From: Clostridiales bacterium
GTDB taxonomy: Bacteria > Bacillota > Clostridia > Monoglobales > Monoglobaceae
DNA: 64,000 nucleotides
Reading direction: 5' to 3'
Assembly: GCA_019419865.1 (NCBI GenBank)
Contig: JAHZIG010000003.1
Span: forward strand, 62,001-126,000
Each line of letters begins with the position of its first letter. Position 1 is the stretch's first letter. Shown here piece after piece: positions 42,114-51,831 of this stretch. The position numbers and the translations under genes are program-made. The notes below the pieces were generated by a model. The model searched no databases. It saw only the letters and a list, made by a program, of their open reading frames with translations, and was not told where the DNA came from.

Positions 42114-42185
42114 ATTATATAGTCGTTATAATTTTCTCAAACAACAATATATTATGTCGTCGGACTTCTCAGACAACAATATATT
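42114..42185 (-). promoter_or_regulatory. panB upstream promoter region with 20-bp direct repeats
   Basis: Two copies (19 of 20 bases identical) of a 20-bp sequence lie at 42134-42153 and 42166-42185, with a 32-bp period, three helical turns. On the minus strand, TTGTTT (42139-42144) in the first copy and TATAAT (42114-42119) form a candidate promoter with a long 19-base spacer. The repeats are likely binding sites of a regulator of pan genes. Confidence 0.5.
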
Positions 42186-42258
42186 GTAAAAAAATAACAT
42201 ACCGCTGTTTTGGTATAATTATTCGGGGGCTCGTCCGGCGGATGTTGATCGCGCAAAT

Positions 42259-42283
42259 AAAAAAACCGCATGCGGACATGCGG
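42259..42283 (-). terminator. Terminator of orphan minus-strand RNA
   Basis: On the minus strand, CCGCATG, TCCG loop, CATGCGG (42266-42283), followed by seven T. Confidence 0.9.
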
Positions 42284-42558
42284 ACGTAAACAAAAGACGA
42301 ATACAAACTATATATTCTCGCCTGAATCATATCCGGCATAAAATTATCCCGGCGAAGAAATCAGACCCGCCGCGCCCGAGTAGACGAGCGGATATATATA
42401 GTTTGCCAATGTTAAAGTCTCTGTTGGACGTCCAATCAAAGCTCCGTACAAACAATATAATTATCGATTATCAAGCAGTCCGCGCCGGTACAGACGGCGT
42501 TATGGTATCCCGCAATAAGTCGAGACCCGCGCCGATAACCTGCCTCCGCGGCTGCGTG
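42284..42558 (-). ncRNA. Orphan structured non-coding RNA candidate
   Basis: This is a complete transcription unit of about 300 nt on the minus strand without any plausible ORF. It starts 5-8 bases after a good promoter (42564-42592) and ends at a perfect terminator. Internal structure includes an outer stem AAACTATATA with TATATAGTTT (about 42393-42402 and 42305-42314) enclosing several GC-rich hairpins, an imperfect hairpin CCGGCATAA with TTATCCCGG, a palindromic TTGGACGTCCAA, and GC-rich pairing near the 5' end. I compared it by eye with 6S, tmRNA, RNase P, SRP RNA, T-box and common riboswitches and found no signature. The direction points away from pyrG. Identity is unknown. Confidence 0.6.
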
Positions 42559-42563
42559 GAAAC

Positions 42564-42592
42564 AGTATAACATAAATATATCGATAATGCAA
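42564..42592 (-). promoter_or_regulatory. Promoter of orphan minus-strand RNA
   Basis: On the minus strand, TTGCAT (42587-42592), 17 bases and TATACT (42564-42569) with a TG extension. Confidence 0.75.
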
Positions 42593-42599
42593 TCGTTTT

Positions 42600-42875
42600 T
42601 TTAAACAAAAAAACCGGAAAAATTAAAGCATTATGCAGAACGGAGGTTAAATAACTGCGAATCGGAGCGAAAGGATCGATCCGGCGGCTTGCGAAAATAC
42701 TGCGGAGCGGAATGCGCAGCGTATCTAAAAAAATTTTTCCAATACGGCAAGCTCCGTTTCGGCAGTCGTAGTTTTAAGACCGCGCCGTACGCCGCGCGGC
42801 CGCCCGACGCTCCGGTTTCGTCCCCTCCATAGTTTCCGACCGTACGATTCTTAAGCGCCCTATTCAAATTTCCTC
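42600..42875. other. Gap between orphan RNA and pyrG promoter
   Basis: Only chance ORFs are present and none has a ribosome site. The DNA is GC-rich from 42640 to 42850. I see nothing I can name. Confidence 0.4.
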
Positions 42876-42904
42876 TTGACAGAATTTAAATATGGTATTA
42901 GAAT
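42876..42904 (+). promoter_or_regulatory. Promoter of pyrG
   Basis: TTGACA (42876-42881), 17 bases and TAGAAT (42899-42904), 87 bases before the pyrG start. Confidence 0.78.
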
Positions 42905-42909
42905 AATAA

Positions 42910-44601
<1,692 letters not shown>

Positions 44602-44659
44602 AAGATTTTGTCAAGTATGTAGAAATACTTATAAATATTTATAAAAAGTAAAATTTATA

Positions 44660-44689
44660 TTGACAATTTAGCATAAATGATGTTATAAT
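44660..44689 (+). promoter_or_regulatory. Promoter of S-layer-like gene
   Basis: TTGACA (44660-44665), 18 bases and TATAAT (44684-44689). Confidence 0.75.
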
Positions 44690-44696
44690 CATTGCA

Positions 44697-44977
44697 AAGC
44701 TACAGATATGTATGATAGGATAGACATGTCCTTGACTGTAAAAGTACATAATACCGGGCGCTTTCGGGCGGCGGGAACAAAGACCGTCTGAAAATCAGGG
44801 CGGAAGAGTTATTGAATAAGTTTTGTTTTCAATATATTTAGCTCCGGTTAAAAAATTTTTAAAAATTTTTTAAAAGAATGGAACTTTAATGCGCTTTTAT
44901 ATGTCATATAGGTGTAGCGTCAATTAAATTAGTAAAAAAATAAAATTTTTTAATATTTTAAGGAGGATTTGAGAATT
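44697..44977 (+). other. Long 5' leader of S-layer-like gene
   Basis: About 280 bases separate the promoter from the start. The leader includes a GC-rich patch (44756-44812) and a very AT-rich end with repeated AAAATTTTT. Long structured leaders that stabilise the message are common for S-layer genes. I do not see a known riboswitch. AAGGAGG at 44960-44966 is the ribosome site. Confidence 0.5.
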
Positions 44978-47900
44978 ATGAGAAATCTCAAAAAAGTGAT
45001 TGCTTTAATAGCTGTTTTCGCTATGATGGTTTCAACTGTTGCATTCGCAGCGACATTTGACGACGTCGATACAAGCAATAGCTATTCGGAAGCAATTGAC
45101 ACATTAAGTAATCTCAGTATTTTAACTGGCGATGACGAAAATAACGACGGCGTGATGTCCTTCAGACCTGAAGACACCATCACAAGAGCTGAGATAGCTG
45201 TTATCGTAGCAAGACTTCAGGGCTACACGGGAACAGTTGCTCAGACCGATACGATCTTCTCGGACGTAACTTCGAGCCACTGGGCTTCCGGTTACATAGC
45301 GATGGCTGCTAACCAGGAAATCGTAAATGGTAACGGCGACGGTACGTTCGCTCCTGATAACCCGGTTCAGTACCAGGAAGTTATCAAGATGATCATGGAG
45401 ACTCTTGGCTATAAGCCGTTTGCAAACGACAACGGCGGTTATCCTACAGGTTACCTCGTAGCTGCTCAGCAGTACGGCGTACTTGACGGCGTAATCGGCG
45501 GCGGCGAAGGCGCTCAGGCTACAAGAGGTCAGGTTGCTCAGATGGCGTATAACGCTCTTGACACGCCTATCATGGACAGATTGACCTATGGTCAGGGCAA
45601 CCAGCAGTACTACGTTCTTGACGGCCAGGGCGGCAGAGCTCTTGAGACTATCATGAGCAGATACCTCAGAATCACCAAGGTTAAGGGTATCGTAACAGAG
45701 AACGACGTTACAACTTTAGACGGCGCTAAGTCGATCGACACGCTTAACGAGCAGAGAATCAGAATCAACATCACAGAGACGTTTGATAATCAGTTTGCAG
45801 TAAACGAGACTCAGTCGTTCTACGTAGGCGATACGAACGCTGTTGATTTCCTCGGCAAGCAGGTTGTAGCTTATGCTGATACAAACACAAATTCAACAAG
45901 CCTCAGACTTATTTCTGTAACAGAAGCTGAAGGCGCTAACACAGAGATCTCGTTCCCGGTTTCGAGCTTCGATAGCTTTGACGGCACAACAATGAAATAC
46001 ATGCAGAACGAGAGCGACAGATCGGCTACATCCGCAAGAGTAACGAGCGGCGCTCCCGTTATATACAACGGCATAGCTGACGATATGGACGCGGCGGCTC
46101 TTGAGACTATCTTAAACGACGCTACGCTCAGCGGTCAGGTAACGCTTATAGATAACGACGAGTCTGCGGGTTACGACGTAATATTTGTAGATATCGCGGC
46201 AGCCGGCGTTGTAAGCGAGCTTTCTACAAGAGGCGTTGTTACCTTCCTTAACTCGGTAGGCGACAGAGCTACCCAGAACAGCGTTAACAGAATAGAGTTT
46301 AACACGACGAGCAGCGATTCTATAATCAATATCACAAAGAACGGTCAGCCGTTTGATTACACTGAACTCAAGCAGTGGGATGTTCTTTCGATAATCACTA
46401 ACACAGAAGCTAACGGCACATACATGGAGATCGAAGTTCTTGACGATACGGCTATCGAAGGTTCGGTATCTCGTGTAGTATCTTCCGACGAGTCCGCTAC
46501 GGGCAGCGCTTACACAATCGACGGCGTTGACTATCCGGCTGCAAGAGGCGGTTATCTTGTAGAATCGCTCAGAGCTGGTTCATCCGGTAGATTCTATGTT
46601 GATCAGTACGGTAAGATAGTTGCTTACGACAGATCCGTAAGCGTTCCTGGCGATAATACTACAGTATCTGACAACTATGCGTACGTTCTTAACGCAACGG
46701 TTAATATAAGCACATGGGGCACGGAAGTTCCGATGATCCAGCTTATGAACAAAGACGGACAGATCGGTACGTTCGAATTTGCTTCGACAGTAACGATCGA
46801 GAACCCGACGGCTGAGTTCAACGCGGCTGCAGGCGACAGCGCTACAGACGAAATTCAGTTCCAGTATGACAACGCTACAGGTAACGTAGACGCGGCTCTT
46901 CAGAGTATCATTGGTCAGATAGTTACCTATAACGATAACGGCAACTACATCAGAGGCCTTACATTAGCTGCGGATTACGACGCAGTAGCAGATAACTACT
47001 CGACGCTTACAATGTACGCTCAGGGCAGCGGTTCATATGACGAGGATACGCAGCTCTTCACGATTAACGGCGACAGAACGCGCAGACCTGAAGTAAACGA
47101 GGATACTATAGTATTCTACATCGGTACCGCAGGATCTAACGAGTCTTACGGCGCGGCTGTATCGGATGTTGACGACTGCCAGATCGGCGTAGGTTCCGAG
47201 CTCAGCACAATGACTGTTGATCAGGTAGCTGCATACGACGTTGAGGATTCAACAGGCGTAGCTAACGTAATAGTTCTTTACAACACTAACGCGGGCGTAT
47301 CGGCTTCGACCGGTATAGCTTATGTAACAAGCGTTGGTACTGCAAGCTATGACGGCAGCAGAGTTCTTTCGGTATCCTACATCCAGGATGGCGAAGAGAA
47401 GACGGCTTACACGACGGATACAGTAGTTGACGACCTGTCTGATTCTACAGTTCCCGGTTCGTTGTTCAAGTTTGGTTTCACAGGCGATCAGATATCGTCC
47501 GCTACGACATACTTGACATTCGACGGTACTGTAAGAGACAGAATAGGTTCAAACTCCGACGGTATCCCGAACGTTCGTGAATTAGGAAACGGCGTAAGTG
47601 ACGAAGAGATCTACTTCGGCGCAGTTGTTGATAAGAGCGGTTCGAGACTGACGATCGTTCCTTACGACGCAGCTCAGGAGAACGGTATCCCGACTCCGGA
47701 TAGCATCCAGACTATCTCGCTTGGTAACGTAACGGCTAACTACTACCTCTACGACCCGGCAAGAAGCGGCAACGCTAAGTTCCAGTTCGGTTCGGTTGGA
47801 GATATCTATGTAGACAACACGTTAGCTGCTGACGGAGCTACAACAGAAGGCGTTGACGTAGTAATCAACGGCCAGACGATCACAGCTCCTGTATACGGCG

Positions 47901-47992
47901 CTTGCGACTACGTATTCATCAGACTGTACGAGAGACAGGGCGATGTAATAGACTACATGGCATATGAGTACGATTGGAATTACGCTGACTAA
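44978..47992 (+). CDS. SLH-domain surface (S-layer-like) protein
   Basis: The protein has 1004 residues from ATG at 44978. The signal peptide is MRNLKKVIALIAVFAMMVSTVAFA. Three SLH repeats follow: FDDVDTSNSYSEAIDTLSNLSILTG with FRPEDTITRAEIAVIVAR (about 25-72), FSDVTSSHWASGYIAMAANQEIVNG with FAPDNPVQYQEVIKMI (about 87-135), and a third near 150-195. SLH domains bind pyruvylated secondary cell-wall polymer. The remaining 800 residues are Thr/Asp/Asn-rich, beta-structured, with Cys nearly absent. Codon use is visibly restricted (GCT, GTA, CTT, AGA, GGC) compared with neighbours, indicating very high expression. It has its own promoter, a long leader and a strong terminator, typical of a major surface protein. 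Confidence 0.92.
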   Translation: MRNLKKVIALIAVFAMMVSTVAFAATFDDVDTSNSYSEAIDTLSNLSILTGDDENNDGVMSFRPEDTITRAEIAVIVARLQGYTGTVAQTDTIFSDVTSSHWASGYIAMAANQEIVNGNGDGTFAPDNPVQYQEVIKMIMETLGYKPFANDNGGYPTGYLVAAQQYGVLDGVIGGGEGAQATRGQVAQMAYNALDTPIMDRLTYGQGNQQYYVLDGQGGRALETIMSRYLRITKVKGIVTENDVTTLDGAKSIDTLNEQRIRINITETFDNQFAVNETQSFYVGDTNAVDFLGKQVVAYADTNTNSTSLRLISVTEAEGANTEISFPVSSFDSFDGTTMKYMQNESDRSATSARVTSGAPVIYNGIADDMDAAALETILNDATLSGQVTLIDNDESAGYDVIFVDIAAAGVVSELSTRGVVTFLNSVGDRATQNSVNRIEFNTTSSDSIINITKNGQPFDYTELKQWDVLSIITNTEANGTYMEIEVLDDTAIEGSVSRVVSSDESATGSAYTIDGVDYPAARGGYLVESLRAGSSGRFYVDQYGKIVAYDRSVSVPGDNTTVSDNYAYVLNATVNISTWGTEVPMIQLMNKDGQIGTFEFASTVTIENPTAEFNAAAGDSATDEIQFQYDNATGNVDAALQSIIGQIVTYNDNGNYIRGLTLAADYDAVADNYSTLTMYAQGSGSYDEDTQLFTINGDRTRRPEVNEDTIVFYIGTAGSNESYGAAVSDVDDCQIGVGSELSTMTVDQVAAYDVEDSTGVANVIVLYNTNAGVSASTGIAYVTSVGTASYDGSRVLSVSYIQDGEEKTAYTTDTVVDDLSDSTVPGSLFKFGFTGDQISSATTYLTFDGTVRDRIGSNSDGIPNVRELGNGVSDEEIYFGAVVDKSGSRLTIVPYDAAQENGIPTPDSIQTISLGNVTANYYLYDPARSGNAKFQFGSVGDIYVDNTLAADGATTEGVDVVINGQTITAPVYGACDYVFIRLYERQGDVIDYMAYEYDWNYAD

Positions 47993-48013
47993 TAAGTAGT
48001 AATTTAAATATTT

Positions 48014-48044
48014 GAGACCACACATTTGTGTGGTCTCTTTTTTT
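48014..48044 (+). terminator. Strong terminator of S-layer-like gene
   Basis: GAGACCACAC pairs with GTGTGGTCTC (48014-48037), followed by eight T. Confidence 0.95.
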
Positions 48045-48088
48045 GCGCAAGCCGCGAATGGAGGACGACGCGTATTAATAAATCCTTC

Positions 48089-48132
48089 TTGACAGATGGT
48101 TGTAAACATGATATTATATTAAAGGTTAACAA
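48089..48132 (+). promoter_or_regulatory. bioY promoter overlapped by BirA operator
   Basis: TTGACA (48089-48094), 17 bases and TATTAT (48112-48117). TTGTAAAC (48100-48107) and GTTAACAA (48125-48132) form a near-palindrome with a 17-base centre over the -10 element, the arrangement of Gram-positive BirA biotin operators (TTGTTAAC...GTTAACAA). Biotin-loaded BirA would repress bioY. Confidence 0.78.
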
Positions 48133-48163
48133 TAATGTGCAGACGTGGGAGGATAGGATAAAT

Positions 48164-48763
48164 ATGAAAGTTATTTTTAGAAATAAGGTTAAGAAAAAAT
48201 CGCTAAGCGTGAGAGATATGGCGTTGTGCGGATTATTTGCGGCGATAACAGCGATTTTGGCGCCGATTTCGATACCGATCGGCGCGGTGCCGATTACGAT
48301 AGGTGTGTTTGCGGTTCTGCTTGCCGGAGCCGTTTTAAAGCCGGGATACGCGTTCCTGAGCCAGGTCGTATACCTGCTGATAGGCGCCGTTGGATTGCCG
48401 GTGTTTTCGGGGTTTAGCGGCGGAATACAAAAAATCGCCGGTCCCACGGGAGGATATTTAATAATCTATCCGGTTATGGCTTGGCTCGCCGCGCTCGTAA
48501 CTCAAGCGGCTTTTAAGAAGATAGCCGGCAAAAATAAAGCGGCGCTCAGAACGATCGCCGTATTTTGCGGAATGTTGGTTTCGGTAGCGCTCTGCTACGT
48601 CACGGGCACGTTTTGGTACAGTCTGCAAAGCGGAACGAGCGTAATGCAGGCAGCCGCCGTTACCGCGATCCCATTTATACCATGGGATATATTAAAATGC
48701 GCCGCCGCGTCGCTTATAGGCGTAACCGTAAAAGCGACGATACGAGCGGCCGGAGAATTTTAA
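48164..48763 (+). CDS. bioY: Biotin transporter S component BioY
   Basis: The protein has 199 residues from ATG at 48164; in-frame codons upstream run through the operator and are not coding. GGAGG precedes it by eleven bases. Six transmembrane helices are visible, with LCGLFAAITAILAPISIPIGAVPITIGVFAVLLAGAVL and the BioY signature YLLIGAVGLPVFSGFSGGIQKIAGPTGGYL. BioY binds biotin and works alone or with an ECF energy-coupling module encoded elsewhere. Control by BirA is supported by the operator in its promoter. Confidence 0.96.
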   Translation: MKVIFRNKVKKKSLSVRDMALCGLFAAITAILAPISIPIGAVPITIGVFAVLLAGAVLKPGYAFLSQVVYLLIGAVGLPVFSGFSGGIQKIAGPTGGYLIIYPVMAWLAALVTQAAFKKIAGKNKAALRTIAVFCGMLVSVALCYVTGTFWYSLQSGTSVMQAAAVTAIPFIPWDILKCAAASLIGVTVKATIRAAGEF

Positions 48764-48790
48764 TAATAGAAATCGCAGATAAAATATAAA

Positions 48791-48854
48791 ATAAAAGAGA
48801 GTGGATAGAACCATAAGCGGTATTTGCGCTTATCAGGGATCCACTCTCTTTTAT
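48791..48854. terminator. Bidirectional 16-bp hairpin terminator
   Basis: ATAAAAGAGAGTGGAT (48791-48806) pairs exactly with its inverse at 48839-48854, with an inner stem-loop around AAGCG...CGCTT. T-runs occur on both strands, so it ends both bioY and the minus-strand tRNA. Confidence 0.88.
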
Positions 48855-48896
48855 AAAATTAATAAGCAGCCGGAATGAACACCGACTGCCTTGTTT

Positions 48897-48973
48897 TGGT
48901 CGGAGTGACTGGATTCGAACCAGCGGCCACCTGAACCCCATTCAGGTACTCTACCAAACTGAGCCACACCCCG
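48897..48973 (-). tRNA. tRNA-Pro (anticodon GGG)
   Basis: Read on the minus strand: acceptor stem CGGGGTG with CACTCCG, D-arm TGGCTCAGTTTGGTAGAG, anticodon stem CCTGA with TCAGG around loop ATGGGGT (anticodon GGG), T-arm CTGGTTCGAATCCAG, discriminator A and encoded CCA. It is 77 bases with CCA. Confidence 0.95.
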
Positions 48974-49133
48974 ATATAAGTTGTTTGCCAAACGACGATA
49001 GATATTATAACACGACTTTCATAAAAAATCAAGCCTTTTTAATCATAAATTCAAATTTATTGAAATTTCTGCTGACGTCCAGCGGATATGAGATTACATG
49101 AATCAAAATAGCGGTAGGCTGTCGATTTGCATA

Positions 49134-49162
49134 TTGACACAAAAGAGAAAATATCTTATAAT
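49134..49162 (+). promoter_or_regulatory. Consensus promoter of L,D-transpeptidase gene
   Basis: TTGACA (49134-49139), 17 bases and TATAAT (49157-49162), leaving a leader of about 130 bases. The rest of the gap 48974-49302 holds no gene. Confidence 0.82.
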
Positions 49163-49302
49163 AATTATATGTTTACGAATAAAAGATGGGGGGAGTTTTT
49201 CTTCAAGTTGCCGTCTATGAGTTTTTAGTTCGTACGCGCCGACAAAGGCTGATTTAAACAGTAAAAGTTAACCTAAATATAAGAATTTATGAGGACAAGG
49301 AA

Positions 49303-50916
49303 ATGAAAATTAAAAGATTAATAGCGCTTTTTAGCGCGGTTGCAGTATTTGCATCGGTTTTGACGACGGGCGCGTTCGCCGACGAGATAGGCGGTTCAGA
49401 GGACTCCGCCGCGCAAGAACAGACGAATTATATCGTAAATTTGGATCAATCGGCTACGGCGCAGAGCGGAGCCGTCGAAGCGGATGGTTTCGAGCAGGAA
49501 GCTGAAGCGGGGTTTCAGCCTTCGTATGTCGGGCAAGATCAGACCGACGCTCAAAATCCGGATTTGGAAACGGGCGGAGACGCTATAGACGAAACCTTGG
49601 AGATTGCGCCGGAACAGGAGACCGAACAGCAGGCGGATGAGCTTTTAGGATCCGCGACTGCGGCTCCGGGGACGAACGCCGGCGAGACGGGCGCTGCCGA
49701 TCCTTCGGCGGAAGTCGTGGGCGCTGAGAACCAAGGAGCTGAGGAAGACGCCGCTGCAGCCTCAGACGCGGTAACGAATGTCAAGATCGATTTCACAATG
49801 GTCTTAGACGGCTGGCCGAGATATGGAACGGCTGTATTTAACCTTTTTACCGAGGACGGCGAGATGGTAGGCTCTCATACTCTGGATATACGGACGATCG
49901 AGGACTTTAGCCTGGAATACGACGTGCCGCCGGCGCCTGTGGGCACAGTATATTATCTCGAAACCAGCGGACTTGATTCGATAGATTATTATGAAGATAA
50001 TTACATAGTTCCGGGCGATCGGATTCCGATATATACGTATTACAGCGACGAGGTAAGCGAGGACGGAACGCGGGATATAATAGCGGAGGCCGCTATGACC
50101 GCGCACATGCGGACGCAGGATCCGATAAATATCTATGTGGACGGAGTTAAGGTAGAGCTTTCGTCTCCGGCGATTTTTGACGGCTCGTCGATACTCGCGC
50201 CGTTGTCAGAGGTCTCCGAGGCGATAGGCGTGTCGGATTGCACATACTGGCCGGACTACAACAGCGTTAAGGCTAACGTAAACGGTAATGAGATACTGGT
50301 CAACATTGGCTATTCGTATATGACCGTTTTCGGTACCGACGTGAACTTAAATCATCCGGTTGATAATATTAACAGTCTTACCTATATAGAGCTTCGTCCA
50401 TATGTCGAGGCTTGGGGCAGTACGCTCGAATATTCCGACAACGGCGATTATTACGATATAAACCTGACTAAATCGCCCATGGCTGTAGAATACATAACTT
50501 CGCTTGAAAATAGGATAAACGAAAGCGGAGTAGCCAGCTCGACTGATTACCTGATCTGGGTCAACAAGAGTACGTTTACCTGCACGGTCTTCCAGGGATC
50601 TGAAGGTAACTGGAAGTGGCTGAAAAACTTCACTGTTGGGATCGGTGCGAACGGCACCGAGACCATAACCGGTCAATATGAGTACAACCAGTATGTTAAT
50701 ATGTGGCCTTATGCGAATTATTACTGCGGTCCGGTCATGATATTCTACGGCGGCTACGCGCTTCACTCTACTCTGCTTAAATACGACGGCACGCCGTATA
50801 ATAACTCGGTTGGAGTAAAAATTTCATTAGGATGCATAAGATGTCAGCCTAGATACATAAACTGGATGGCCTCGACCGTTCCGATGTATTCGAAGGTGTA
50901 TATAACGGAGTCCTAA
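49303..50916 (+). CDS. Secreted L,D-transpeptidase with stalk domain
   Basis: The protein has 537 residues. The signal peptide is MKIKRLIALFSAVAVFASVLTTGAFA. An acidic Glu/Gln/Ala-rich low-complexity region (28-155) precedes a beta domain (165-250), a copper amine oxidase N-terminal-like stalk domain (INIYVDGVKVELSSPAIFDGSSILAPLSE, about 275-385), and a C-terminal YkuD catalytic domain (about 410-537). The YkuD domain has the HS in GGYALHSTLL and the nucleophile motif SLGCIRCQPRYINW (S-x-G-C-I-R). L,D-transpeptidases form 3-3 peptidoglycan crosslinks or attach proteins to the wall. AAGGAA precedes the ATG. A hairpin terminator follows. Confidence 0.93.
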   Translation: MKIKRLIALFSAVAVFASVLTTGAFADEIGGSEDSAAQEQTNYIVNLDQSATAQSGAVEADGFEQEAEAGFQPSYVGQDQTDAQNPDLETGGDAIDETLEIAPEQETEQQADELLGSATAAPGTNAGETGAADPSAEVVGAENQGAEEDAAAASDAVTNVKIDFTMVLDGWPRYGTAVFNLFTEDGEMVGSHTLDIRTIEDFSLEYDVPPAPVGTVYYLETSGLDSIDYYEDNYIVPGDRIPIYTYYSDEVSEDGTRDIIAEAAMTAHMRTQDPINIYVDGVKVELSSPAIFDGSSILAPLSEVSEAIGVSDCTYWPDYNSVKANVNGNEILVNIGYSYMTVFGTDVNLNHPVDNINSLTYIELRPYVEAWGSTLEYSDNGDYYDINLTKSPMAVEYITSLENRINESGVASSTDYLIWVNKSTFTCTVFQGSEGNWKWLKNFTVGIGANGTETITGQYEYNQYVNMWPYANYYCGPVMIFYGGYALHSTLLKYDGTPYNNSVGVKISLGCIRCQPRYINWMASTVPMYSKVYITES

Positions 50917-50972
50917 ACGGTAAACCTCCGTTTATGAAAGAAAATGACCAAATATGACAATTAAATACATAG

Positions 50973-51007
50973 CGATACAGTGTTTGATTACATTGTATCG
51001 TTTTTAT
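50973..51007 (+). terminator. Terminator of L,D-transpeptidase gene
   Basis: CGATACAGTG (50973-50982) pairs with CATTGTATCG (50991-51000, one G-U), followed by TTTTTATTT. Confidence 0.82.
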
Positions 51008-51080
51008 TTGTATAAATATACTATAAAACGTAATTATATGGTCGAAATTAGCGCTAAAACAAAATAATTATCGAAATTCC

Positions 51081-51109
51081 TTGACACGAGCGGTATGTTT
51101 TGGTAAAAT
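51081..51109 (+). promoter_or_regulatory. Promoter of first small HTH gene
   Basis: TTGACA (51081-51086), 17 bases and TAAAAT (51104-51109). Confidence 0.75.
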
Positions 51110-51141
51110 TGATATCAAGAATGATAGTGGGAGTGGTCCAC

Positions 51142-51471
51142 GTGGATAATTTAACGTTGGAAATAGAGAAAAGGGTTCAAGCTAAGTATAAAAGCTTGGC
51201 GGAATTTTCGAGAGCGCTTAACGTGCCGTACACCACTGTGCTTAACGTATTAAAAAACAAGGTTGAAAACAGCAGGTATGCGATCGTTAGCCGAATGTGC
51301 AAGCTTTTGTCAGTAGAGGTTTTTGACGTCGCCGACGCATTTGAGGACGAAGAAACCATTAAATTTTTATCGCAATATGGAAAGTTGGATGAGAAAGGAC
51401 AAACGACGATAAAAATGCTTATCGAGCGAGAGTTTGACAGGTGCGCCGCAAGCGTTGAGAATGAAAATTAA
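51142..51471 (+). CDS. Small XRE-like HTH protein, copy A
   Basis: The protein has 109 residues from the GTG at 51142, eight bases after TGGGAG. MDNLTLEIEKRVQAKYKSLAEFSRALNVPYTTVLNVLKNKVENSRYAIVSRMCKLLSVEVFDV is a lambda-repressor-like helix-turn-helix with a short C-terminal helical tail (FLSQYGKLDEKGQTTIKMLIEREFDRC). The tail is also seen in the next gene, so the two are paralogues. No enzymatic or sensor domain is present. It is monocistronic with its own consensus promoter. Its target is unknown. Confidence 0.85.
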   Translation: MDNLTLEIEKRVQAKYKSLAEFSRALNVPYTTVLNVLKNKVENSRYAIVSRMCKLLSVEVFDVADAFEDEETIKFLSQYGKLDEKGQTTIKMLIEREFDRCAASVENEN

Positions 51472-51773
51472 CGTCGCGTCGGGATAGGATAGTTGACCAA
51501 TAGTTTCATTTTTAAGATCTTACGCTTATGATGTATTAAAAGAATTTTGGGAATTTTATCATCGTTTTATTAATTAAAGGCTCTAAAACGCCTAAATTAA
51601 TGCGTTATAATTAAAAAATTTCTAAAAAATGTAATCGCAGTTCTTTATCTATATATTGTATACGATAGCTAAATATTTGCATTAAAACACAATATATAAT
51701 ATATAGTCGAAAACCTTAAAAAAATTCGGGGCAATATTTTATGCATACGAAAAAATAATTTTTTTGAGGTTTG
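51472..51773. other. AT-rich gap between the HTH paralogues
   Basis: No gene is seen. An imperfect AT-rich hairpin (ATTAATTAAAGGC with GCCTAAATTAAT, 51569-51601) and long A/T tracts are the only structure. Confidence 0.4.
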
Positions 51774-51802
51774 TTGACAAATTGCTGTAGTTGTGATAGA
51801 AT
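51774..51802 (+). promoter_or_regulatory. Promoter of second small HTH gene
   Basis: TTGACA (51774-51779), 17 bases and TAGAAT (51797-51802). Confidence 0.75.
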
Positions 51803-51831
51803 TGAAATATATCTGAAAAGGGGGTGTTCTA

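Noticed and set aside
42631..42867. 78-residue minus-strand ORF between the orphan RNA and pyrG
   Set aside because: No ribosome site or promoter that fits, no recognisable fold, low-complexity basic composition.
44696..44977. c-di-GMP or c-di-AMP riboswitch in the surface-protein leader
   Set aside because: Signature segments of those aptamers are missing, although the leader is long.
51569..51601. Hairpin between the HTH paralogues as a terminator
   Set aside because: AT-rich, imperfect and not followed by a T-run close to the end of the first gene.
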